Positions 36,194 through 44,151 of a DNA stretch of 64,000 bases are shown in pieces. Source of the DNA: Coprinellus micaceus. Taxonomy: Eukaryota; Basidiomycota; Agaricomycetes; Agaricales; Psathyrellaceae. A model generated the notes under the pieces. That model ran no database searches and had not been told where the DNA came from. It saw only the letters and a list, made by a program, of their open reading frames with translations. Location: positions 3,596,001 through 3,660,000 of the forward strand of contig OX596338.1 of NCBI GenBank assembly GCA_951394405.1, given 5' to 3'. Within the stretch, counting starts at the first letter, position 1; each line of letters starts with the position of its first letter. The translations under genes were made by a program, and so were the position numbers.

Positions 36194-37459
36194 TTACAAA
36201 GTTAGAGCATAGTTGTCCACGTGTACATCGACAGGATCAAACCCCTTTGCCTTACGACCCTCTTGCACACCCACTATCCATCCATGCTCTCCAAAAACCC
36301 TCTCGCTTTCACCCATCAGATTCACCCTGACATCCTTCAACTCCGGATATTCCCCCAATACGCAGCGTTCCACGAGCCTCTGAGCATGCAACACCAAGTC
36401 CGCCTCCATGAAGTAGCGACCCGGCCTGAACGACAACGTCAATCGTTCAAGCTTTCCATGCCCTGCGGGCAACGGCATCACTTCCACTCCAGACCCCCAA
36501 TCCTGCTCTATCCACACCAGTCTCCGAAGATTCGGGCATTCTTCCGGCCAACTCTTGTATTCCGCACGTCGATAAGCTGCCCAAGGCGGTGCCGTCATTA
36601 CCATACTCTCCAGCTGCTCTCCGTACAAGCGAGCGAACCGATTCATACCACCCCCCGCGTCCCCGAACAGGTGGAGGGTCGCAAGGGCAGGGAGCACAGG
36701 TTCTGCCGCCAGCATCAATAGGAAGCACTGCAACATCTCCTGCTCCCCACGTCTGCCCTCCGGATGGTCTGGATCTCCAATGGACAGCCGCGCCAAGAAC
36801 CGCTGTTCATCCAAAGGACGAGTACCCTCCCAGCTCGGGTTCGTTCCCGTCGACTCCACCCCCACAACACGCAGCGTGCTCAACGGGGCCCCCTTGTTGA
36901 GCAACGATCGGAGGTCGTAGACGCTCATACGCTCTCCCAAAGAATCGAACTGGACGTGAGCCGGCTTCACCGCCGAAAACATCAGGTCGTGGTGGGAGTA
37001 GCCTCCGTGCCTCAAGAAGACACCGTCTTGAACCGTGCGGGGACGCACCATTATTATCTTCACCTTCTCCATCGAACCAAGCAGCGACGGAATGCGTCCC
37101 GGCTCGTACGGCCCTTCGATGTGGTACTCCACCCGCTCAACGTTGTTCATCAGGCCGGGCCCTCGGAACATAAAAACTCCTCGTTTGGCGAGCCAGCAAA
37201 GATCCACAACATCCTGTGTGCGGCGCAGGGGGAGGAACTTCCACAGGAGAGGTAGCCCCAATTTATAGAGCGACTTGTTGGCCCGCAGGATCGTCCTCGC
37301 GAATTTCGCGTGACGGCGCAGGAGGGGAAGCTTGTCGTCCTCGGGGTTGGGATATTCGATTACGTCGGTAAAGAACTCGTTTCCCTGGTAAAGCCTGAAG
37401 AACAGGACTCTTTCTACCAGCTCCGTTGGGAGGTCCAACAGTTTTGACATGTCCGGCAT
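36194..37459 (-). CDS. F-box-like/LRR-like protein, 421 aa
   Basis: The ATG at 37459 gives MPDMSKLLDLPTELVERVLF. The frame is open further upstream, but only by non-ATG codons, and a GTGAGT donor lies there, so a 5' UTR intron is possible. Residues about 8-60 fit a degenerate F-box (LPTELVERVLFF ... LRANKSLYKLGLPLLWKFLP). The rest has the pattern shared by the genes at 52.2, 59.4 and 61.2 kb: FRGPGLMNNVERVEYHIEGP, LLGSMEKVKIIMVR, FDSLGERMSVYDLRSLLNKG, FARLYGEQLESMVM, CPNLRRLVWIEQDW. F-box proteins link substrates to SCF ubiquitin ligases through Skp1. That role is inferred from the family, and no substrate can be guessed. Confidence 0.8.
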   Translation of the reverse strand: MPDMSKLLDLPTELVERVLFFRLYQGNEFFTDVIEYPNPEDDKLPLLRRHAKFARTILRANKSLYKLGLPLLWKFLPLRRTQDVVDLCWLAKRGVFMFRGPGLMNNVERVEYHIEGPYEPGRIPSLLGSMEKVKIIMVRPRTVQDGVFLRHGGYSHHDLMFSAVKPAHVQFDSLGERMSVYDLRSLLNKGAPLSTLRVVGVESTGTNPSWEGTRPLDEQRFLARLSIGDPDHPEGRRGEQEMLQCFLLMLAAEPVLPALATLHLFGDAGGGMNRFARLYGEQLESMVMTAPPWAAYRRAEYKSWPEECPNLRRLVWIEQDWGSGVEVMPLPAGHGKLERLTLSFRPGRYFMEADLVLHAQRLVERCVLGEYPELKDVRVNLMGESERVFGEHGWIVGVQEGRKAKGFDPVDVHVDNYALTL

Positions 37460-37721
37460 CGCAGCGTCGGTCGTGTCCTTCGCATCTCGTTCACTTCTGT
37501 CGTCACCAGTGCAGCCTTCTTTCACTCACCTGCGAGGCAAAGTCTGTTCTGAAAGATGAGTGTTTTGCGAAGCGTTGCCGTGGGCGTCAACCACTGCCCT
37601 GTTTCAACGTCTCCCAGTCTCGCGCTCCAACGAACCGTCAGGGCGGGGTAATCTGAAACCTCCCCCCTCTAGGTCAACGCATCACGTAGCGCTTTCCTCC
37701 CGCCTTAATCTACGCGCTGAA

Positions 37722-38152
37722 ATGGCACATGCCGACAGGTGAGCCCACCAAACATCTCTGCTCATTCGTTATTCTGATGACCTTGCCCCAGAGGAGATAG
37801 CACACCCACACGTTCCCTCGAGTGCGACTCGCAGCAGTTGCACCCTTCGGCTTCCCCCCCCACACAACCAAACCCCGCTCCACGTTCTGGTCTACGCCAG
37901 AAGTTTGTGAGGATGATGCCCCATTCTACGGAATGGGAACGATTTCCAGCGGACATCGGGACCCTCTTCAGCCCCCCGGTCACCGCAACGGATCCCGCCA
38001 AGCCGCCCGATAGCATCAACGTACGTCTATGCCGCAACTGTTTCCTAACCTGCCTCAATGATCCCTAGCCTCCCAAAACAAGCCCACCCTCTCAACCTAC
38101 CCCCGACATTCGTGCGCCTTCGCCGGTATCTGAAGAAACCCGTCACGGTTAA
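37722..38152 (+). CDS. Small three-exon orphan protein, 109 aa
   Basis: Exons 37722-37738, 37792-38020 and 38069-38152 (330 nt with stop) close in phase across introns of 53 and 48 bp with good donors (GTGAGC, GTACGT), a CTAAC-type branch site and CAG/TAG acceptors. The protein starts MAHADRGDSTPTRSLE, is proline/serine-rich, and has one conserved-looking block, LRQKFVRMMPHSTEWERFPA. It ends SEETRHG. No family recognised. It is divergent from the F-box gene that starts at 37459 (262 bp between ATGs) and convergent with the F-box gene ending at 38253. Confidence 0.6.
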
Positions 38153-38252
38153 GGGTGCACTCTTTAGAGGTCCCCTTTTTTGCTCCCTGTCCTGTCCTTA
38201 TCCCAAAACGCTACTCCAACGTCCTCATATTAATTACCAAGTGTCCATACAA

Positions 38253-39724
38253 TTATTGCGCAGATAGTCTGGATGCAGAGCTAACCACATACATGTCCAG
38301 TCGCCGAATGACAAGCTCTACTCCCATACGTCTGAAGTCCAAAATATATTTATCCCAAACCACCTCTTCGCAACCAGGGGATGTCCACACCGTAACCCCT
38401 CGTAGGACGGGAACCAAGATACGAGACATATCCTCCAATGTGGCCTCCGTCGCCTTTGTGACACCCCGCCACCACTCAGCACTCTCCCGCCTTCCCAACT
38501 CAGAGCCCTGCACGATGTCTATGTGTTCAACGGCGGAGAGAGGTGAGGCGATCCGCTGAAAATGCTCGTGGATGATTATGACAAGTCGTCGCAGATTCGT
38601 GAGTCTTGTCAAGAAGGCGAAAGCGTGAACCCCTGCTACACTGCCTGTTGCCATAATGGTCGAACGAATACGGAATCGGTAGGCTCGCAGGAGATCATCG
38701 TCTCCACGGACGTCGAGAAGGAGGTCGACATTGTCGAGCGTAGGCATTGCACTCAGAGAGGGCGCCATTAAAGTAAGGAACTCGGACAGGGCTACTCCCT
38801 CAAAGCCTGGGCTATTGATGTCACCCCTGCCCACTCGCAACGTCGTCAAGGAGTGGAAGCTGATGGCCTGGTTTGCGGTGGCGACGCGGTCTGTTGGATG
38901 CCCCGTCAGGAATAAATTAACAGTCCATCGCCAACACGGTTCGTACCTAGCTCTTCTTCGTGGTCCCCCTCACCACTGCTCGTCTCTCCTATGTCACCAG
39001 AATCATGAAGTTTCGCGTGCTCATCGCCCGAGTGCGAGGCCTCTTCTTGCTCATCTTCAGACCCAGTCTCATCCCCGTCCGCTTCAGTCATGTAGACGTT
39101 GACCAGCTGCAACGTCGAAAGGTCCCGACAACGGCGAGAGATGAACGCCAGCTGCGCGAGGGATGGAACTTCCTGCACGTTCAGGAACTGCAGGCGAACC
39201 AGCTTCGGGCAAAAACCCACGGCCTCGATGATTCGGTCGGGGATAGGAGCTAACCATGGTCGAGGATGCTGCACCCCGTTGTTAAAAACCAGCACCTCCA
39301 GGTTGATTGAGCTCGAAATCAACCGGGCCACAGCGACGTTGTCGTTCAGTGGGTGAGCGGGCGAGTTCTTGTCGTCGTAAAGCGGGTGGGGCTCGTCAAT
39401 GGCCAGATCGATGCGTTTGGTCCGCTCCAAGAATGGCCGTTGGTTGTTCGGGTCCAAGGATAGTCCGTGGTTCGCAAGATATGTGAGGTCTGCGTAGGTG
39501 CGTATAAAGAGGTGCTCCCACGTCATGGACTCGCAGATCTCGTGGAACAGACGACTGACGACACTGCAGCCTTGCAATAGGGTCTGCCGACCTATCGGGA
39601 GTGTAGGTGGGTCATCGGGGAAGACAGAAGGCCATGTGTCCAGCAGAGGACCAAGGTTCGAGTCACTGCCGACCAGACGAAAGATTCGAGAATAGATTTC
39701 ATTCGGAAGAGACAAGTGCACCAT
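38253..39724 (-). CDS. F-box/LRR-like protein, one intron, 471 aa
   Basis: The ATG at 39724 gives MVHLSLPNEIYSRIFRLVG, an F-box start with LFHEICESMTWEHLFIRTYA at its end (residues about 55-75). A 56-bp intron, 38946-38891 (GTACGA...CAACAG), joins exon 39724-38947 to exon 38890-38253 in phase. The junction reads EELDRVATANQAISFHSLTT. LRR-like strands follow: VRLQFLNVQEVPSLAQLAFI, DLSTLQLVNVYMTEAD before the intron, SLTTLRVGRGDINS and NLRRLVIIIHEHF after it. An acidic low-complexity insert (about residues 230-258) precedes the intron. The expected role is an SCF substrate receptor, by family only. It differs from the four-gene F-box family nearby. Confidence 0.8.
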
Positions 39725-40025
39725 TGCACCGAGAGGCTAAAGCGATGGAAGGGAGGAGGTTGGTGGATTCAACCGATTCGTAACAACGATTAATAACTCT
39801 CCGTCTCCGGACAATTCTCAAAGCGCCCGCCCCTTCCCAGGCCCGATTAAGGAAACCGAAAGGAGTACAACTCGAAGGACACATCAACCTATGCGACTCA
39901 GCAACGCCCGTCCCACTAGATCGTTCTCCATTTGGCTGTCATCTGTGGTCGAACTAGAGTGGCCCCCAAAACCTCCCGCTTCTGTCTTCAGCCACCATCC
40001 ATCCAGAGAATCGTCTGCACTTCGA

Positions 40026-41072
40026 TTAGCCGCCATTCTCGTCCCTAATAACACACGTACCATAAACAGTACGCCCGACCTGGTACCTTGGAACGGCGTA
40101 CTCCCGCCACCCATACCGCCATACGTCGAACTGACACGAACCGATACATTTCAGAGTCCAACTTACACGTACATACCGTACCGGCGGGTCGTCCCCCTGT
40201 TCCTGGAATCTCATACGCAGACATCGCGAGTCGAACTCCGATCGCCAAGTGGAAGGGCACGGTGCACTGGCGTTACATACGTGCTCCTCGTAACCTGCGA
40301 TTTGATTGACGCTACGGCTGAATTTGAACCCTGCGGCCGCCAGTCGATCCCTCATCCACTTTCCAAAAGACCCATCTGTGTTTGGGAAACAATTCACCAG
40401 CCCGCACCGTTTCAGAGTCAGAGTTGGGTAAAGCACAGTCAGGTGGTTATCGGCTAGGTAGTTCATGAAGAGTGTGCATGGGAGCTCTAGGACAGTTGAG
40501 AGGGCGGATTCGGCACTGCGGTTGACGAAGACAGTGCAGCGTTGAGGAGGGCGCCCAGGTAACTCTCGAACATATTCGCCCAACCGACAGAGCGTTCGTG
40601 CGAAAGTCGGGTACCCCATCGCGTTGAACGAGTAGATGGCCGCTAAGGTGTCCTTCTGTATGTCGACGTCGAGCTGGTACCCCGCAGAAAGTAGTGTGGC
40701 CTGGAGCTGGTGCCAAGCGACAGTCGTACAGGGGATGTGGATTTCCAGCCGCCGTGTTCTCTTGTCCTGGATGAGTGTGTTCCACAGGGACGGGAAAATG
40801 AGGGCCAGGAGAGACGGGCCCGATATCAAGCCGTTGATGCATCGAAGTTGGCGAAGGAATAACGCTGGGTCGTGCAACCCAAACCATGAAAGGTAGGTTT
40901 CGATTGCGTGCCACAAGCACAGTGCGACCACCCCACGAAAGGCGCGGCACACCAATCGGAGGGGAAGCAGATCCACCGGAGAACTATGGACGAAGCTTGC
41001 AATTCGAACCAAGACCTGCTGAGGGAGCCTCGAAAGAGACGCAGTGGCGCTCACTGCTAGGCCACAGATCAT
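40026..41072 (-). CDS. F-box protein with degraded nucleotidyltransferase-like region, 348 aa
   Basis: ATG at 41072, intron-free. The F-box spans about residues 14-60 (LSRLPQQVLVRIASFV ... LVCRAFRGVVALCLWHAI). The region after it aligns with the gene at 62.7-63.9 kb: FLRQLRCINGLISGP matches MMERLNAVVSGS, and RRLEIHIP (107-114) sits where that gene has GDIDIY. The acid pair of the fold is thus E-I-H rather than D-I-D. Later blocks ELPCTLFMNYLADNHLTVLY and PTLTLKRCGL, then GFKFSR and CNASAPCP, parallel FHSTVVMN ... YYPQWTL ... GYKILED and CEACGPG. The tandem neighbour at 41.4-42.5 kb is its closest relative. Catalysis is unlikely. A role as an SCF receptor is inferred. Confidence 0.75.
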   Translation of the reverse strand: MICGLAVSATASLSRLPQQVLVRIASFVHSSPVDLLPLRLVCRAFRGVVALCLWHAIETYLSWFGLHDPALFLRQLRCINGLISGPSLLALIFPSLWNTLIQDKRTRRLEIHIPCTTVAWHQLQATLLSAGYQLDVDIQKDTLAAIYSFNAMGYPTFARTLCRLGEYVRELPGRPPQRCTVFVNRSAESALSTVLELPCTLFMNYLADNHLTVLYPTLTLKRCGLVNCFPNTDGSFGKWMRDRLAAAGFKFSRSVNQIAGYEEHVCNASAPCPSTWRSEFDSRCLRMRFQEQGDDPPVRYVRVSWTLKCIGSCQFDVWRYGWREYAVPRYQVGRTVYGTCVIRDENGG

Positions 41073-41396
41073 GGTTAATGACTGATGGCTGTATACTCCG
41101 TGCGTAAGACCAACCTGCAGGGCTATAGGGCATGGATTTGACAGACGGCGTGGATTTCACTACGGCAAGGTGACGGTTCGGAGCAGAAGAGGTGAACACC
41201 GATGATGTAATCTACCGTCCTTATATACGTAAAACAATACTCGTCATCACTGACGGAGGTGTTGAAGCAGAAGGTCTGCAGAGCCGCTGTATCGTAGAGC
41301 CCTGTATGTAGGAGCAGGCCGTGCTCGAAGGCGCCGCAATCCATCTTCTTCCCCGGTCAACCACCATGCAGATGAATCCTCTACCGAGCCTCTTTT

Positions 41397-42542
41397 TCAG
41401 TATGTGATCATTACCGATGGAGGCCACGTACCGAAGACTTCATCCCGGACAACGTATTGTCCGTTTCGGTAGTCATGCGGCAGCTGCTCGGTGTCCCCGC
41501 CGCTGCCAATACAGGTAGCGCAACACCGTAAGCTCCATGACACGAACGGCATATTCAAAGGTCCTTCGTGTGGGGCCGGCGTCAGGAATTTGAGTCCGAG
41601 CGAGTGACCATCTCCCATCCGGCGGGGGAACACAGGGCACGAAGGGATGTGTCCACACCGATGATCGAGGTACGGTTGGAAGTCGTTAAGGTGACTGTGG
41701 AATATAAATCCGGCAGACTCGAGCACGGGTAAGGAGTCTGGCTCTATATCTCCTAGACCTTGGCTTGAGGATAAAGGGGGGAGGCGATTGCGCAAGCCGC
41801 GGCGATGCAGCGTGAGAGACGGATACAGGATGTGCAGGTGCCCGTCGAACAAGAAGTTCATAAAGAGTGTCGTGGGGTATTCCAAGACCGAGGGGAGGGC
41901 AGAATAAGACGACACATTGATGACGACTGTGCATTCAACGAGAACTCCGTCGGGCTTGACGAGTTCCCAGTTGTAAATGTCGCGCACCGTGCGGCCAAAG
42001 CGAGGATGTCCCATGGCGTCTTTGGCAAAATCGATGGCAGTACTACGATGCCGGGACTCCTCGCGATATCCGACCTTCTCGAGGAGCCCGCGTGTCGCTC
42101 GCATTGCTTGGTACGTCGAAGGAATGTGGATTTCGAGACGTTCCGCGTAACCTGCGTCATGGAGAGCAGGCAGAGAATCCGCGAAGATGAGGGAGAGCAG
42201 CACAGGTCCTGTGAGCAGGCCCCCCACACAACGCAGGAGTGACAGGATGCCCGAGGGATCTTTGAGACCGAAAAACCTGAGCAAGTCCGCCACAGCCAAA
42301 GCTCTGACTTTTTCCGCTAACGGGTGCGCGAAGTACCTACAAACAAGCTTCAGGCACCGTTGCTGCTGGGTATCCCCCGTCGCAAACAGAAGTATACGGG
42401 CGAGCAATGCGTCCGGTAGGCGTCGAAGCGGCGAATGGACCAGAGCGTGGCGTTGATCTACCCGCATGTAAGCCGTCGTCTTCCCTAAACAATGTTTTGA
42501 CCCACGATGAATATAAGTAGTGCAGATTGGGCAGATGCGCAT
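41397..42542 (-). CDS. F-box protein, tandem paralogue with degraded nucleotidyltransferase-like region, 381 aa
   Basis: ATG at 42542, intron-free. A short Cys-rich start (CPICTTYIHRGSKHC, residues 4-18) precedes the F-box (LRRLPDALLARILLFATG, then LVCRYFAHPLAEKVRALAVA). The body mirrors the gene at 40.0-41.1 kb block for block: FGLKDPSGILSLLRCVGGLL, RLEIHIP, GHPRFGRTVRDIY, EYPTTLFMNFLFDGHLHILY, PSLTLHRRGLRNR, SAGFIFHSHL, CGHIPSCP, FVSWSLRC. The two are same-strand neighbours about 325 bp apart, so they are a tandem duplication. As in its partner, the acidic pair of the nucleotidyltransferase-like signature is E-I-H. The N-terminal CxxC plus Cys could bind metal (inference). Function is inferred only as a ubiquitin-ligase receptor. 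Confidence 0.75.
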   Translation of the reverse strand: MRICPICTTYIHRGSKHCLGKTTAYMRVDQRHALVHSPLRRLPDALLARILLFATGDTQQQRCLKLVCRYFAHPLAEKVRALAVADLLRFFGLKDPSGILSLLRCVGGLLTGPVLLSLIFADSLPALHDAGYAERLEIHIPSTYQAMRATRGLLEKVGYREESRHRSTAIDFAKDAMGHPRFGRTVRDIYNWELVKPDGVLVECTVVINVSSYSALPSVLEYPTTLFMNFLFDGHLHILYPSLTLHRRGLRNRLPPLSSSQGLGDIEPDSLPVLESAGFIFHSHLNDFQPYLDHRCGHIPSCPVFPRRMGDGHSLGLKFLTPAPHEGPLNMPFVSWSLRCCATCIGSGGDTEQLPHDYRNGQYVVRDEVFGTWPPSVMITY

Positions 42543-43000
42543 TGCGATGGAGGAAAGAAGTGGGAGTAGTGCCCCGAGGTTGAACCCAATGTTTCAATGC
42601 CCTCCCAGGACGCAGTCACGAATCGTGGGGATTTTGTTCCTTATTCGTTGCGGCCCTGGCAGTTAGGGGCTCTGCGCCTCCAAAGCCCTACCCAAGGTCC
42701 TTCCTTTCTGTGTCTTCTACAACTTCGAGCCTGCAAGAGTGAGAGGGGTTTAATACATCCCTAGGGAACCCCGGCGAATGTTTGCCTTGATTCAAGCCAC
42801 AATTGTCCGAGAATCACTGCCTGGAATCACCTACCGGAGAGTATCTCAGCCCCCACTGCCGCCAATCCTCCTGTTAGTCCTGCGCGAAGTGCCAGACGGG
42901 CAAACGCGTGAATTGCCAGTAAACACGACAGTAGACCTGTATACATCATTTCGAATCTCTTCACCTCTGAGATCTCCTTTAGACGTGTTGGTGCAGGTTG

Positions 43001-43778
43001 TTAATCACCAATGCGTCTATTCCGTCCGGCACTCCTACGTATAACTGTAGCACCTCGCGTACGCAGCGATATGCTCGACTCCGACACGCTTGTAGGATTC
43101 GAGTATCGGCCTTCAAAGCTATCATCAGATAGGAGCCGCAGATAGTCGTAGTCGAACTCCCTAGAACCCCACGCGGTGAATCGTGCCTACCCATAGGTCA
43201 TCAACTCGGGAGATAATCGCACAGCTCCAGACCACTCACCATTTCGCCACGAGGTAGCTCTGACCAAGGCCTCGGAGGTACACTCCTTATCGGCATTGGC
43301 GGCGCGTGACGATCTGACACCACAGAGTCTGTCGGGCCCTCCCCATCCGCAAACCTGGGCAGGTACCTGACGTTAGCGTTGACAGGTCATTGTTTGACCA
43401 TGCGACTCACCTGCAGTGCAGCAGAATGTCATAAACGGCCGCCTGGTAAGCCCCCGGCAATGCATGTCTGTTGACCGTAGTAGGGAGTGGTTCGTCGCCT
43501 GTGCTTTGCGGCGACGCGGGGACCCGAGCGCTCAGGGCCTCAGGGCTCACGACTGGTGGACCCTGGACTTCTGCCGTCAAAGGCCCAGGGCGCACGACAG
43601 GTGGAACCAGGACTTCAGCCCTCAAAGGCTCAGGGCGCACGACAGGTGGAACATGGATTTGAGTGCGAACGTCTCTCGTACCTGTGGCTGTTAACGTATG
43701 AGACTGCCTTCGAGAATCGCCTCTTTCAGCGGCCACGCGAAGGCGCCTCTCAGTTTGCACGTCTTGCTGAGGAGACAT
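43001..43778 (-). CDS. Three-exon orphan protein with 15-residue repeats, 226 aa
   Basis: ATG 43778. Exons 43778-43411, 43366-43240 and 43186-43001 total 681 nt and close in phase across introns of 44 and 53 bp (GTGAGT donors; GTCAG and GGGTAG acceptors). Exon 1 holds an Arg/Gln-rich start and three 15-residue proline-rich repeats (VPPVVRPEPLRAEVL, VPPVVRPGPLTAEVQ, GPPVVSPEALSARVP). It ends AAVYDILLHCR, then YLPRFADGEGPTDSVV. Exon 3 starts ARFTAWGSREFDYDYLRLLS and ends basic (RRSAGRNRRIGD). No domain recognised. The gene bounds the Helitron on its 3' side. Coding status rests on the clean splice phases and continuity. Confidence 0.6.
43539..43667 (+). repeat. 45-bp tandem repeat, about 2.9 copies
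   Basis: Units start at 43539, 43584 and 43629, each beginning C(T/C)CAGGGC(G/T)CACGAC and about 80-90 percent alike by eye. They encode the proline-rich 15-residue repeats of the minus-strand gene at 43.0-43.8 kb. The period preserves the frame. Confidence 0.85.
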
Positions 43779-43875
43779 GAAGAAATGAATGATCCCCAGC
43801 CCGTGACAAACAGAAGGTAGGCGTACCTTGGGGTAGTGTGTGGGGTAAGGTGGGGCCACGATCGAGAAACAGGGG

Positions 43876-43904
43876 TGAGCCGCACGGCACAGACGCGTGG
43901 CTCA
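43876..43904 (-). other. Hairpin, candidate near the Helitron 3' end
   Basis: TGAGCC-gc-ACG ... CGT-GGCTCA forms a 9-bp stem with a two-base bulge, on the 3' side of the Helitron reading frame and 97 bp upstream of the neighbouring gene's ATG. Helitrons usually end in a hairpin followed within about 10 nt by CTRR. I find no CTRR at that distance, so the assignment is weak. An alternative end, CTGA followed by T, lies near 43922 next to a short AT-rich stem. Confidence 0.25.
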
Positions 43905-44151
43905 TGTGTCGTCGACCCTACATCAGTATAACAAGGCAGGGCTTATAGGTAAAGGTGCATGGATGAAAGACTGGTTCAAGTTCGATATCAATGACAATCA
44001 CACGCGGAATTCAATCTGGCGATCTAACGTGTACAAACTGAGCACGGACCCACAGCCTTCCCATCAATCACCCCTCTCCCTCCTCCACAACAACCCCAGC
44101 CATGCCTCCACGTGTATCGTCTCTCCGTCGTTACAGCCGTTGCGGGTTCTG

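Noticed and set aside
36221..37268. Several plus-strand frames of 77-166 codons
   Set aside because: Antisense shadows of the F-box gene at 36.2-37.5 kb.
42660..42690. Imperfect stem TAGGGGCT...AGCCCTA as a Helitron 3' end
   Set aside because: Lies beyond the three-exon gene at 43.0-43.8 kb, and the CTAA is followed by C, not T.
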